Shown: positions 42,300-52,090, counted from the first letter of the stretch. The stretch: DNA of 64,000 nucleotides from Anaerostipes rhamnosivorans (GCF_005280655.1 NZ_CP040058.1:1402001-1466000), one strand, 5' to 3'. Numbers and translations are program-made. The notes: generated by a model not told the origin, from the letters alone.

Positions 42300-45200
42300 A
42301 TGACGAACAAGAGAGAGAACACCCCTGGGTTATACCATCCTAGCTTTGAGCATGATAACTGCGGGATTGGAGCCTGTGTCAATATTAAAGGGATCAAGAG
42401 CCACAAGACTGTTCATAATGCTTTAAAGATTGTAGAGACCTTAGAGCACAGAGCCGGTAAAGACGCAGCAGGAGAGACTGGAGACGGTGTCGGGATCATG
42501 CTTCAGATCTCCCACAAATTTTTTGAGAAAGCTTGTAAGGAGGCCGGTATCGGAATCGGGGGAGAGAGAGAATACGGCGTCGGCATGTTTTTCTTCCCGA
42601 ATGACGAACTGAAAATCCAGCAGGCCAAGAAGATGTTTGAGATTATCGTGGAAAAAGAAGGGATGAACTTCCTGGGATGGAGGGAAGTGCCCACGGACAG
42701 TAAGGTTTTGGGAAAAAAGGCCATTGAATGTATGCCTAAGATCCTTCAGGCATTTATTGAAAAACCGGAGGCAGTTGAAAAAGGGCTGGAATTTGACCGC
42801 AGGCTTTATATCATCAGGAAAGTTTTTGAACAGAGCAACGAGGAGACCTATGTGATCTCTTTGTCCAGCAGAACCATCGTATATAAGGGAATGTTCCTTG
42901 TGGATCAGTTGAGGACCTTCTTTAAAGACCTTCAGGATCAGGATTATGAATCTGCCATAGCCCTCGTTCATTCCCGGTTCAGTACCAACACCACTCCAAG
43001 CTGGGAGAAAGCACATCCGTACCGTTTCATCGTACATAACGGTGAGATCAATACCATCCGTGGAAACGCTGATAAGATGCTGGCCAGGGAAGAGAATATG
43101 GAGTCCAAGTACCTGAAGGGCCAGATGCATAAAGTGATCCCTGTAGTCAATCCCAACGGATCAGATTCGGCAAGACTTGATAACACACTGGAATTCCTTG
43201 TGATGAGCGGTATGGCACTGCCTCATGCGATCATGATCACCATTCCGGAGCCATGGGAGAACAATAAAGTTATCAGCCAGAAGAAACGGGATTTTTACCA
43301 GTACTATGCCACTATGATGGAGCCTTGGGATGGACCGGCTTCCATTCTGTTCACCGATGGAGACCAGGTAGGAGCCGTGCTTGACCGAAACGGCTTGCGT
43401 CCTTCCAGATATTACATCACCGATGACGATCAGCTGATCCTGTCTTCCGAGATCGGAGTGCTGGATATTGACCCTACGAAGATTCTAGTGAAGGAACGGC
43501 TGCGTCCGGGCAAGATGCTCCTTGTGGACACGGTCAAAGGAGAAGTCATTGACGATGATGTTGTAAAGGAATCCTATGCAGGAAAAGAACCCTACGGCGA
43601 GTGGTTAGACAGCAATCTGATCGAACTTAAGGATTTAAAGATCCCGAATATCCCTGTTCCGGCTTACGAGTCCGAGCAGAGAGAAAAGCTTTTAAAGGCT
43701 TTCGGATATTCCTATGAAGAAGTTAAAACAGCCATTCAGCCCATGGCACTCAATGGCTCAGAGGCAATCGCGGCCATGGGAACGGATTCCCCGCTGGCTG
43801 TTCTGTCAAAAAAACACCAGCCGCTGTTTAACTATTTTAAGCAGCTGTTCGCACAGGTAACAAACCCGCCGATTGATGCGATTAGGGAAGAGCTTGTGAC
43901 CTCCACAACGATCTACGTGGGAAAAGACGGAAATATCTTAGAGGAAAAGCCGGATAACTGCCAGGTGTTAAAGGTTCATAACCCAATCCTTACGGATACG
44001 GACCTTTTAAAGATCAAAAACTTAAAGCGGGAGGGATTCCAAGTAGCTGAACTTCCGATCATATACTATAAAAATACTTCTCTGGAAAAGGCGCTGGACC
44101 GTCTGTTTGTGGAAGCTGACCGTGCTTACAGGGATGGGGCCAATATTATTATTCTGTCTGACCGGGGCGTGGATGAGAATCATGTCGCTATCCCGTCACT
44201 GCTGGCTGTGTCCGCGATGCACCAGCATTTGATCAAGACAAAGAAAAGAACCTCTGTGGCCCTGATCCTTGAGAGCGGCGAGCCGAGGGAAGTCCACCAC
44301 TTTGCGACTCTGCTTGGTTACGGAGCCTGTGCGGTAAATCCATATTTGGCTCTTCAGGCTATTCAGAAGCTTATTGATGATAACCTGCTGCACAAGGATT
44401 ATTATGCCGCAGTGGAGGATTATACAAACGCAGTGCTTCACGGAATCATCAAAATTGCATCCAAGATGGGTATTTCCACGATCCAGTCTTACCAGGGGTC
44501 CCAGATCTTTGAGGCGATCGGTATTGACTCCAAGGTCATTGACCAGTACTTTACAAATACAGTAAGCCGTGTAGAAGGAATCACCCTGAAAGATATTGAA
44601 GAAGATGTGGATGTGAGACATTCCTCTGCATTTGATCCGCTGGGCCTGGAAAACGATCTGATGCTGGAGAGCACCGGAAGCCATAAGTTCAGAAGCGGCA
44701 AGGAACAGCATCTGTATAATCCGCAGACGATCCATACGCTTCAGATGGCGGCAAGGACCGGCAATTATGACACGTTTAAGCAGTATACACATATGATCGA
44801 TGAAGAGCTGGAGCCGGGCAATTTAAGAGGCCTGATGGAGTTTAACTATCCGTCCAAGGGCATCCCTCTGGAGAAGGTAGAGAGCGTAGAGTCGATTGTC
44901 AAAAGGTTTAAGACCGGTGCTATGTCTTATGGTTCTATCTCAGGAGAGGCTCATGAAACATTGGCCATTGCCATGAACATGCTGGGCGGCAAGTCCAACA
45001 GCGGAGAGGGCGGGGAACGCCCGGAACGTCTGACGGTTGGAAGAGACGGAAAGAACCGCTGTTCTGCTATCAAACAGGTGGCATCCGGAAGGTTCGGAGT
45101 CACAAGTGAGTATCTGGTCAGTGCAAAAGAGATTCAGATCAAGATGGCTCAGGGAGCAAAGCCTGGTGAGGGAGGACATCTTCCGGGAAAGAAGGTTTAT

Positions 45201-46832
45201 CCTTGGATCGCCAAGACCCGTCACTCAACGGCGGGAGTGGGACTGATATCCCCTCCGCCTCACCATGATATTTACTCTATCGAGGATCTGGCGCAGCTGA
45301 TCTATGACTGCAAAAATGCAAACAGGGACGCCAGAATCTCTGTGAAGCTTGTATCCGAAGCTGGAGTGGGAACTGTGGCATCCGGTGTGGCAAAAGCCGG
45401 GGCGCAGGTAATTCTGGTCTCAGGGTATGACGGTGGTACCGGAGCCGCTCCTAGAAACTCCATCTACAACGCAGGGCTTCCATGGGAGCTGGGACTTGCG
45501 GAAGCACACCAGAACCTGATCATGAATGATCTCAGAAACAAGGTGATCCTGGAGACAGACGGTAAACTCATGAGTGGACGTGACGTAGCAGTGGCGGCTA
45601 TGTTAGGGGCAGAGGAGTTTGGTTTTGCTACAGCACCGCTTGTCACCTTGGGCTGTGTCATGATGCGTGTCTGCAACCTGGATACCTGTCCGGTGGGTGT
45701 GGCTACTCAGAATCCGGAACTGCGCAAGAGATTTGCAGGAAAACCGGAGTATGTGGTAAACTTCATGCGGTTTATTGCCCAGGAACTGAGGGAATATATG
45801 GCGAAGCTTGGTGTGGCTACCATCGATGAACTGGTAGGACGCACAGATTTGCTGAAACCGACAGAGGAAGCCAAAGAAAAGCATATTGACCTGACAAGGA
45901 TTCTGGATACTTCCTATGTGGAAGCGGAAAAGGTTGATTATCTTCACAAAAAGGTTTATGACTTTAAACTGGATAAGTCAGCGGATGAGACGGTTCTTCT
46001 TAAGAAATTGAAACCGGCTCTGGAAAAGAAGCAGAGAAAGAGCATCGAACTGGATGTGACAAATATAGACCGTACCTTCGGTACGATCTTCGGCTCTGAG
46101 ATTACCAAACGCTGGGGTGAAAACACACTGCCTGACGATATGTACACAATAAAATGTACTGGTGCCGGCGGACAGAGCTTCGGGGCATTTATACCGAAAG
46201 GGCTCACGCTGGAGCTTGTGGGAGACAGCAATGACTACTTTGGAAAAGGGCTGTCAGGAGGAAAGCTTGTGGTTTATCCTCCGACCGGCGTCAAGTTTAG
46301 GCCGGAAGAAAATATCATTGTAGGAAACGTGGCGCTCTACGGAGCAACCAGCGGCAAGTCATTTATCAACGGAGTTGCAGGAGAACGATTCTGCGTGAGA
46401 AATTCCGGAGCTATTGCCGTCGTGGAAGGCGTAGGCGATCATGGATGTGAATATATGACCGGAGGACGTGTTTTAGTCCTCGGCGAGACAGGGAAGAACT
46501 TTGCGGCAGGCATGAGCGGCGGTATCGCTTATGTTCTGGATGAGGACAGCAGTCTCTACATGAATGTGAACAAGGAAATGGTGACCATTGAAAACATTAC
46601 ATCCAAATACGATGTGCTGGAAGTCAAAGAAATGCTGAAAGAGCATGTGGCCTACACAAACTCCGAAAAAGGAAAGAATATCCTGAAGAATTTTGAAGAA
46701 TATCTGCCGAAGTTTAAAAAGATCATGCCGGTGGATTACAAACGGATGCTGAACCTGATCGTTCAGATGGAAGAACGGGGACTTAGCAGCGAGCAGGCAC
46801 AGATTGAAGCATTTTACGAGAACGCAAAGTAG
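42300..46832 (+). CDS. gltB: Glutamate synthase large subunit
   Basis: A 1510-residue enzyme moving the amide nitrogen of glutamine onto 2-oxoglutarate. The N-terminal class II amidotransferase has Cys21 in DNCGIGACVNIKG; the first 20 residues are a propeptide removed to free it. The central and FMN domains follow, with the 3Fe-4S cysteines in CVMMRVCNLDTCPVG. The C-terminal GXGXG beta-helix domain has ALYGATSGKSF. The ATG at 42300 follows AGGAAG and gives a usual propeptide. gltD lies 12 nt downstream. Confidence 0.97.
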   Translation: MTNKRENTPGLYHPSFEHDNCGIGACVNIKGIKSHKTVHNALKIVETLEHRAGKDAAGETGDGVGIMLQISHKFFEKACKEAGIGIGGEREYGVGMFFFPNDELKIQQAKKMFEIIVEKEGMNFLGWREVPTDSKVLGKKAIECMPKILQAFIEKPEAVEKGLEFDRRLYIIRKVFEQSNEETYVISLSSRTIVYKGMFLVDQLRTFFKDLQDQDYESAIALVHSRFSTNTTPSWEKAHPYRFIVHNGEINTIRGNADKMLAREENMESKYLKGQMHKVIPVVNPNGSDSARLDNTLEFLVMSGMALPHAIMITIPEPWENNKVISQKKRDFYQYYATMMEPWDGPASILFTDGDQVGAVLDRNGLRPSRYYITDDDQLILSSEIGVLDIDPTKILVKERLRPGKMLLVDTVKGEVIDDDVVKESYAGKEPYGEWLDSNLIELKDLKIPNIPVPAYESEQREKLLKAFGYSYEEVKTAIQPMALNGSEAIAAMGTDSPLAVLSKKHQPLFNYFKQLFAQVTNPPIDAIREELVTSTTIYVGKDGNILEEKPDNCQVLKVHNPILTDTDLLKIKNLKREGFQVAELPIIYYKNTSLEKALDRLFVEADRAYRDGANIIILSDRGVDENHVAIPSLLAVSAMHQHLIKTKKRTSVALILESGEPREVHHFATLLGYGACAVNPYLALQAIQKLIDDNLLHKDYYAAVEDYTNAVLHGIIKIASKMGISTIQSYQGSQIFEAIGIDSKVIDQYFTNTVSRVEGITLKDIEEDVDVRHSSAFDPLGLENDLMLESTGSHKFRSGKEQHLYNPQTIHTLQMAARTGNYDTFKQYTHMIDEELEPGNLRGLMEFNYPSKGIPLEKVESVESIVKRFKTGAMSYGSISGEAHETLAIAMNMLGGKSNSGEGGERPERLTVGRDGKNRCSAIKQVASGRFGVTSEYLVSAKEIQIKMAQGAKPGEGGHLPGKKVYPWIAKTRHSTAGVGLISPPPHHDIYSIEDLAQLIYDCKNANRDARISVKLVSEAGVGTVASGVAKAGAQVILVSGYDGGTGAAPRNSIYNAGLPWELGLAEAHQNLIMNDLRNKVILETDGKLMSGRDVAVAAMLGAEEFGFATAPLVTLGCVMMRVCNLDTCPVGVATQNPELRKRFAGKPEYVVNFMRFIAQELREYMAKLGVATIDELVGRTDLLKPTEEAKEKHIDLTRILDTSYVEAEKVDYLHKKVYDFKLDKSADETVLLKKLKPALEKKQRKSIELDVTNIDRTFGTIFGSEITKRWGENTLPDDMYTIKCTGAGGQSFGAFIPKGLTLELVGDSNDYFGKGLSGGKLVVYPPTGVKFRPEENIIVGNVALYGATSGKSFINGVAGERFCVRNSGAIAVVEGVGDHGCEYMTGGRVLVLGETGKNFAAGMSGGIAYVLDEDSSLYMNVNKEMVTIENITSKYDVLEVKEMLKEHVAYTNSEKGKNILKNFEEYLPKFKKIMPVDYKRMLNLIVQMEERGLSSEQAQIEAFYENAK

Positions 46833-46844
46833 GAGGACAGACAA

Positions 46845-48329
46845 ATGGGAAAACCGACCGGATTTATAGATTATGATAGAAAAGATGCAAGGGCTGAAGA
46901 TCCCAAGGAAAGAATTAAACATTATAATGAATTCCATATTCCTCTCCCAAAGGAGGAACAGCAGAGGCAGGGTGCCCGCTGTATGGACTGCGGTGTGCCG
47001 TTCTGCCAGTCAGGGCTGATGTTAAATGGAATGGCCTCCGGATGCCCGTTAAACAATCTGGTTCCGGAATGGAACGACTTGATCTATACAGGCAACTGGG
47101 AACAGGCATTTGAACGGCTTAAAAAGACCAATCCGTTCCCGGAATTCACAGGAAGGGTCTGCCCGGCCCTCTGTGAGGCGGCCTGTACCTGCGGCCTGAA
47201 CGGAGAACCAGTCTGCTCTAAGCAAAATGAGCTGAGTATCATTGAATACGGATATGCCAACGGGCTGGCAAAGGCAAAACCTCCGAAGAGCAGGACAGGA
47301 AAGAAGGTTGCAGTTATCGGATCAGGCCCGGCAGGGCTTTCAGCTGCCAATTCCCTGAATAAAAGAGGCCATCAGGTTACGGTTTTTGAACGCTCTGACC
47401 GGGTGGGAGGCCTTATGATGTATGGGATTCCCAACATGAAACTGGAAAAACAGGTTGTGGAGCGCAAGATCAAGATCATGGAAGAGGAAGGCATTCGCTT
47501 TGAGATCAATACGGATGTGGGAAAAGATATCAAAGCAGAACAGCTGAAAAAAGAATATGACAGTATTATCTTAGCCTGCGGCTCCTCTCATCCAAGGGAT
47601 ATTGAAGTCCCAGGAAGAGATGCAAAAGGTATCTACTTTGCAGTGGATTTCCTGAAATCCACCACAAAAGCACTGCTGGACAATGGGCTTAAGGAAAACA
47701 CCTATATCAGTGCGAAAGGGAAGAATGTGCTGGTCATCGGAGGCGGCGACACAGGAAATGACTGTGTGGGCACTTCCATCCGCCACGGAGCTAAGAGTGT
47801 CATCCAACTGGAAATGATGCCGGAGCTGCCCCACGAGCGGGCGGAAAACAATCCGTGGCCGGAGTGGCCAAGAGTTTCAAAGACGGACTATGGGCAGGAG
47901 GAAGCGGCCGCTGTGTTCGGACATGATCCGAGGACTTACCAGTCTACGGTCAAGGAATTTAAGAAGAATAAAAAAGGGGAGGTGTCAAAAGCCGTCATCG
48001 TGAAGCTTGAGAGCAAAAAGGATGAAAAGACCGGACGGATGGTCATGGCTGAGATTGCAGGTACGGAAAAGGAAGTGCCGGTGGATTTGGTGCTGATCGC
48101 GGCAGGATTCCTTGGAAGCGAATCCTATGTGACCGATGCATTTGGCGTAAAGGTTAATGAGCGCACCAACGTCGCCACACAAAAAGACTCTTTCCGGACC
48201 AATATAAAAAATGTGTTTACTGCAGGAGATATGCACCGGGGCCAGTCACTGGTCGTCTGGGCGATCCGCGAAGGACGGGAAGCGGCAAGAGAGGTCGACC
48301 TTGAGATGATGGGCTACACCAATCTTTAA
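46845..48329 (+). CDS. gltD: Glutamate synthase small subunit
   Basis: A 494-residue flavoprotein supplying electrons from NAD(P)H to GltB. Two 4Fe-4S motifs are at the N-terminus (RCMDCGVPFCQSG, SGCPLNN and GRVCPALCEAACTCG). The FAD loop is AVIGSGPAGLSAA and the NAD(P) loop VIGGGDTGNDCVG. The C-terminal TAGDMHRGQSLVVWAI binds FAD. GAGGACAG precedes the ATG. It ends the gltBD operon before a strong terminator. Confidence 0.97.
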   Translation: MGKPTGFIDYDRKDARAEDPKERIKHYNEFHIPLPKEEQQRQGARCMDCGVPFCQSGLMLNGMASGCPLNNLVPEWNDLIYTGNWEQAFERLKKTNPFPEFTGRVCPALCEAACTCGLNGEPVCSKQNELSIIEYGYANGLAKAKPPKSRTGKKVAVIGSGPAGLSAANSLNKRGHQVTVFERSDRVGGLMMYGIPNMKLEKQVVERKIKIMEEEGIRFEINTDVGKDIKAEQLKKEYDSIILACGSSHPRDIEVPGRDAKGIYFAVDFLKSTTKALLDNGLKENTYISAKGKNVLVIGGGDTGNDCVGTSIRHGAKSVIQLEMMPELPHERAENNPWPEWPRVSKTDYGQEEAAAVFGHDPRTYQSTVKEFKKNKKGEVSKAVIVKLESKKDEKTGRMVMAEIAGTEKEVPVDLVLIAAGFLGSESYVTDAFGVKVNERTNVATQKDSFRTNIKNVFTAGDMHRGQSLVVWAIREGREAAREVDLEMMGYTNL

Positions 48330-48342
48330 GAACCGTTACACG

Positions 48343-48385
48343 GCCAGAGACAAAACCAGTTTGGTTTTGTCTCTGGTTTTTTTTA
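48343..48385 (+). terminator. Intrinsic terminator of gltBD
   Basis: CCAGAGACAAAACC (48344-48357) pairs perfectly with GGTTTTGTCTCTGG (48363-48376) followed by eight T. A possible TATAAT for the next operon is at 48397-48402, without a clear -35. Confidence 0.92.
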
Positions 48386-48430
48386 CAGTTTTTCCGTATA
48401 ATAAGAAAGAAAAATCAATGGGAAGGACGG

Positions 48431-48988
48431 ATGGATATATTGAAGGAATATAAAGAATTATTTTTAACCTTTTTTAAGATGGGTGCATTTACGTTCGGCG
48501 GAGGTTATGCCATGCTTCCGATGATCGAGAGGGAAGTTGTACAGAATAAAGGCTGGGCCACCAGCGAAGAGGTCATGGATTATTTTGCGGTGGGACAGTG
48601 TACACCGGGAGTCATCGCTGTCAACACTTCCACGTTTATCGGATACAAATTAAAGGGGATTAGGGGAGGTATCACAGCCACTCTGGGATTTACGGCTCCG
48701 TCCCTGGTCATCATCATGGTGATTGCCGCTTTTATGACCAACTTCAGTGAACTGAAAGCGGTGCAGAGCGCGTTCTGGGGCATCCGGGTCTGTGTCTGCG
48801 TCCTGATGATCAACAGCATAAAGAAGATGGTAAAAGGCGGTGTGGTGGACTGGCTTACCGGGATTATCTTTGCCGCTACGTTTTTCGGTATGGTATTTGT
48901 CATGAATAATCCGGTGATCTATGTGATCATCGGTGCTGCCCTGGGGCTTCTGCTCTGCGGGCGCGTGCGGAAAGGAGAGCAGAATTAA
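48431..48988 (+). CDS. Chromate transporter family protein, first half-size subunit
   Basis: A 185-residue membrane protein of the CHR family short form. The motif FGGGYAMLPMIEREVV is at residues 23-38, and VGQCTPGVIAVNTSTFIG follows. About five to six hydrophobic segments are present. Short CHR proteins occur as adjacent pairs that work together; the second half overlaps its stop by one base. Members export chromate or move sulfate-like anions; the true substrate here is unknown. Confidence 0.9.
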   Translation: MDILKEYKELFLTFFKMGAFTFGGGYAMLPMIEREVVQNKGWATSEEVMDYFAVGQCTPGVIAVNTSTFIGYKLKGIRGGITATLGFTAPSLVIIMVIAAFMTNFSELKAVQSAFWGIRVCVCVLMINSIKKMVKGGVVDWLTGIIFAATFFGMVFVMNNPVIYVIIGAALGLLLCGRVRKGEQN

Positions 48989-49566
48989 TGATTCTTTTTC
49001 AGCTGTTTGTAGAATTCTTTAAGACAGGCCTGTTTGCCCTTGGCGGAGGCCTTGCCACACTTCCGTTTCTCTATAGTATGGCAGACAAATTTCACTGGTT
49101 TACCCAGGGCGATATTGTCAATATGCTGGCGATCTCAGAGTCCACACCGGGAGCCATCGGGGTTAATATGTCAACCTATTCCGGATATCATATCGCAGGA
49201 GTTCCGGGAAGTCTCATAGCGACCTTTGGTCTTGTGCTGCCGTCCGTCATCATTATCATCCTGGTGGCCAGGGTACTGGAAAGCTTTAAGAATAACCGCT
49301 ATGTGGAAGCTGGTTTTTACGGTATACGCCCGGTGGTGGCCGGGCTAATCTGTGCAGCCACCTTATCCGTGTTTAAAGTTGCGTTCTTAAAAACCGGAGA
49401 ACTGAATATTCATAAAATACTTTCCTCCATTGACTTTAAATCTGTGATTCTTTTTGTTATATTATATATGATAAGTAAGTTAGCAGAAAAACGGGGGAGA
49501 TCCATACATCCGATTTTCTTGATCGTGTTGTCGGGGTGTATTGGGGTTGCCGTACTGGGAGTTTGA
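48988..49566 (+). CDS. Chromate transporter family protein, second half-size subunit
   Basis: A 192-residue partner of the preceding gene. FALGGGLATLPFLYSMAD is at residues 17-34, and ISESTPGAIGVNMSTYSG matches the second family motif. The two halves have inverted topologies in characterised pairs. It starts on the last base of the upstream stop (AATGA type overlap) and ends 2 nt before the DUF5662 gene. Confidence 0.9.
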   Translation: MILFQLFVEFFKTGLFALGGGLATLPFLYSMADKFHWFTQGDIVNMLAISESTPGAIGVNMSTYSGYHIAGVPGSLIATFGLVLPSVIIIILVARVLESFKNNRYVEAGFYGIRPVVAGLICAATLSVFKVAFLKTGELNIHKILSSIDFKSVILFVILYMISKLAEKRGRSIHPIFLIVLSGCIGVAVLGV

Positions 49567-49568
49567 TT

Positions 49569-50159
49569 ATGCATATTTTAGGACATTTTAGGACAATTAC
49601 AAAGCACAAAATCCTGGTGGCAAAGGGCTGCTTTAAGGTCGGCCTTTACTGGCAAGGGATCATGCACGATATGTCAAAGTATTCTCCGACGGAATTCATT
49701 CCCGGGGCAAGGTACTATCAGGGGAATCAAAGCCCCAACAATATAGAGAGGAGAAAGTACGGGATATCCAGGGCATGGCTACATCATAAGGGGCGGAACA
49801 GGCACCATTTTGAGTATTGGATCGATTACAGCTTAAACCCGGAGGCCAAATGTCTGGTAGGAATGAAGATTCCCAAACGATATATGGCGGAGATGCTGGT
49901 AGACAGGATCAGTGCGGGAAAGATCTATAAAAAGAACGATTTTACAACAGAGAGCCCTCTGGAGTATTTTAACAATGGGATCGGTGCATCGATTATGCAT
50001 GAGGCATCCAAGGATTATCTGATGATGCTTCTGACCATGTATGCCAAAAAAGGAGAGAAGGAGACCTTCCGTTATGTCAAAAGAGACCTGAAGGAAGATA
50101 TCAGCGGCTATGACAAAATCTCTCCTTTTGAAAAGACGGGTTCAGTAGTCATAGGCTGA
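49569..50159 (+). CDS. DUF5662 family protein
   Basis: A 196-residue protein of unknown function, recognisable as DUF5662 by KHKILVAKGCFKVGLYWQG, HDMSKYSPTEF, WLHHKGRNRHHFEYWID and a C-terminal helical part. The many His and Asp residues (GIMHDMSKYS, HHKGRNRHH) suggest a metal site like that of HD enzymes, which is inference only. The ATG at 49569 is right after the upstream stop, so it is likely cotranslated with the transporter pair. Confidence 0.65.
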   Translation: MHILGHFRTITKHKILVAKGCFKVGLYWQGIMHDMSKYSPTEFIPGARYYQGNQSPNNIERRKYGISRAWLHHKGRNRHHFEYWIDYSLNPEAKCLVGMKIPKRYMAEMLVDRISAGKIYKKNDFTTESPLEYFNNGIGASIMHEASKDYLMMLLTMYAKKGEKETFRYVKRDLKEDISGYDKISPFEKTGSVVIG

Positions 50160-50189
50160 GTGCTGGTAAAATTGTCTTGCATATAATTC

Positions 50190-50218
50190 TTGAAACTCTG
50201 GAATACTTAGGGTATAAT
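50190..50218 (+). promoter_or_regulatory. Promoter of 6S RNA
   Basis: TTGAAA (50190-50195), 17 nt spacer, consensus TATAAT (50213-50218). The RNA would start near 50225. Confidence 0.85.
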
Positions 50219-50224
50219 AGCTTT

Positions 50225-50416
50225 AATGAAACGGAACGAACGGCCTGGGGTGTACGATAACGCCTGCTATTTTGAACCTACAACTATTTGAACGGGATTC
50301 CGAATATCCGGCTGGATACCAAGCCACAATACGGTGGAAGGTAGAAGGCAGGATGAGGAAACCCACCTAGCTGTGGCTAGGAGTCAAAATTGCGGGGAAC
50401 GGCATCTTGGGCATAA
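50225..50416 (+). ncRNA. ssrS: 6S RNA
   Basis: A regulatory RNA that mimics an open promoter and binds housekeeping RNA polymerase. GCCTGGGGTGT (50243-50253) pairs without interruption with GGCATCTTGGGC (50401-50412), allowing G-U pairs, to close the structure. The next segment TGTACGATAACGCCTGCTAT then TTTGAACCTACAAC resembles the 5' side of known Firmicute 6S RNAs. The inner part is a long imperfect helix with a large central bubble. A strong promoter and a terminator border it, and no ORF fits. Confidence 0.82.
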
Positions 50417-50429
50417 CAAAAGATAAGAT

Positions 50430-50462
50430 TGAGGGGGATGCCATACAGGCAGCCCCCTTGTT
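50430..50462 (+). terminator. Terminator after 6S RNA
   Basis: GAGGGGG pairs with CCCCCTTG-flanked CCCCC around a loop containing TGCC/GGCA inner pairs (GGGGGATGCCATACAGGCAG), followed by a short T-rich stretch. Confidence 0.7.
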
Positions 50463-50463
50463 T

Positions 50464-50583
50464 CATGTCATAGGAAATTCCTACGGAACCTCTTATGACA
50501 TAAAAACGCTTCGCGAGAATGCAAACAAAATGCGTAAGGAAATCATTTAACTACGTCAATTCACATTTGGTGCTCAAAATTGT
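50464..50583 (+). repeat. Interspersed repeat, family 3, copy 2
   Basis: TGTCATAGGA and CTCTTATGACA form an outer hairpin. Then AACGCTTCGCGAGAATGC, AAATGCGTAAGGAAATCATT and TCACATTTGGTGCTCAAAAT match copy 1 at 32096 block by block. Confidence 0.8.
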
Positions 50584-50596
50584 CAATTACAGTACC

Positions 50597-51342
50597 TCAA
50601 AGAGTGAGGGTCTGGTTGTTTTGATTGATACTGAAGAATGGATAGGTCTCCCGGCGTACCTGATCCAGGTATACTTGCCCGATGGGAATGGCACTCTCAT
50701 GTCCGAGCAGATAGAGGCTCTCTTTGTCCGCCGCTGCAATATAGGAGAGATTTACGATAAAAGAACGGTGCACGCGAATAAATCCTTTGTCTTTTACGGA
50801 CTGCTCCACAGTATTAAGCTTGGAATAAAATTCAAATGTCTGGTCTTTAAAGTGAACGACTACGAGACGTCCCAGCGTTTCAAAATGTGAAATATCAGAG
50901 AGCCTGATGCACTGGAAGGTAGAACGGTTCCTGCACACGATAAACGGCTGCTGTCTCTGTTTAAAGACAGAATAGGCGGCAAGAAAAACGGACTCGCCTT
51001 TTGTGTAATTGAGCCTTGACTTAATGATATAATTAAAGGGATAGGCTGTAAAACAATCCCCGGCACATTCAGGGCGGAGACCAAGGAAGACGACAAGTCC
51101 GTCGGGGTCATATTCCCGGAGATGGACGGCAGTATCTATGCCGTTCATGTCTTTCAGCACTGCATCGATGAAATAGAGATCAAAAAAGTGGTTTGGATTT
51201 TCCGCATAGCGAAGAAGTTCCCCACCTGATGAGAAGGCTCGGAAATTGGCCTGAATCTGGTGTCTCTCTGCGATGGACTGAAAAAGGCGATATGTTTTTC
51301 GAGGGTTGCAGGGGTATCGTCACAAAAACAGATAGAAAACAT
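50597..51342 (-). pseudogene. LytTR-family response regulator, frameshifted
   Basis: Two frames together give a complete AgrA-like regulator of about 248 residues. The start MFSICFCDDTPATLEKHIAF runs in one frame; the rest, from QSIAERHQIQANFRAF through the receiver Asp in LYFIDAVLKDMNG and the LytTR DNA-binding domain (FIRVHRSFIVNLSYI), lies in another. The break is at the run of five A at 51281-51285 (T on the coding strand); one more base would restore the frame. It could be a true mutation, a base-calling error or slippery translation. It follows another LytTR gene. Confidence 0.75.
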
Positions 51343-51361
51343 GATATCACCTTCTTAACTC

Positions 51362-52090
51362 TTATATGGAATAGGTTTTAAGTTGTGAAAGTTTCTTTCG
51401 GACCTGATTTAAGTATGTGGTGCCGATAGGGAGTTCAAATCCGTTGGTCAGCTTTACGGTGTGGTCAGTGACTCTGTCAATATGGCGCATGTTGATGAGA
51501 AAGGATCTGTGAATGCGCAGAAATCCTTTCGGAGTCAGTTCCTTTTCCAGGCCTGCCATGGACCTGTAGAAAGAAAAGCTTGTATTGCTGTGATATACAG
51601 TGGTGATTCTTTGAAATATTTCAAAATAATAAATATCTGACAGAGGAAACACGTGCTCATCCATGTCATTGCCGCATTGGAACAGCTTGTCCCGCCGCTT
51701 TCTGGCTAGTGAGAGAGCTTTTATGTATACGTCCTCAAACTCGGCAAGGGTCAGATGCTTGATATAAAAATAGTAAAAAGGAAAGGTTGGAAATGTATCC
51801 GCGGCCAGCTGTTTGTTAGCCGATACATAAATAAACAAGGCATGACAGCCAAGCTTGCGCAGGCTCTTGGCAGCTTCCAGCCCGGCAATCTGTTCGTCTT
51901 TGCACCTGGATATACGAAATATGATCACATCTGCCCGTTCCGGATGGGAAGAAAGATCAAATACTAGTTCATCTTTGTTGTCATATTCAAAGATATCAGT
52001 GCTGTAGTGGTGCTTTGAGGCAAGTTCTTCTAGTGTCTTTTTATTGGCTTTGGATGTCTTCCGGTTATTGTTATATATGTAAATGTTCAT
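51362..52090 (-). CDS. LytTR-family DNA-binding regulator with degenerate receiver
   Basis: A 242-residue protein. The N-terminal part looks like a receiver domain, but the usual phosphate-accepting Asp is replaced (ADVIIFRIS where FLDI would be expected). The C-terminal LytTR domain has GFLRIHRSFLINMRHIDRV and LPIGTTYLNQVRKKL. It may act without phosphorylation. I choose 52090 (MNIYIYNNN) as the start; GGAG lies 11 nt upstream. No histidine kinase is adjacent. It sits just before the frameshifted LytTR gene on the same strand. Confidence 0.82.
   Translation of the reverse strand: MNIYIYNNNRKTSKANKKTLEELASKHHYSTDIFEYDNKDELVFDLSSHPERADVIIFRISRCKDEQIAGLEAAKSLRKLGCHALFIYVSANKQLAADTFPTFPFYYFYIKHLTLAEFEDVYIKALSLARKRRDKLFQCGNDMDEHVFPLSDIYYFEIFQRITTVYHSNTSFSFYRSMAGLEKELTPKGFLRIHRSFLINMRHIDRVTDHTVKLTNGFELPIGTTYLNQVRKKLSQLKTYSI

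Noticed and set aside
48397..48402. Strong promoter for the chromate transporter pair
   Set aside because: TATAAT is present but no acceptable -35 lies 16-18 nt upstream; not listed as a feature.
50519..50890. A 123-codon + strand frame over the end of the LytTR gene
   Set aside because: It begins in the family 3 repeat and is antisense to the LytTR DNA-binding domain.
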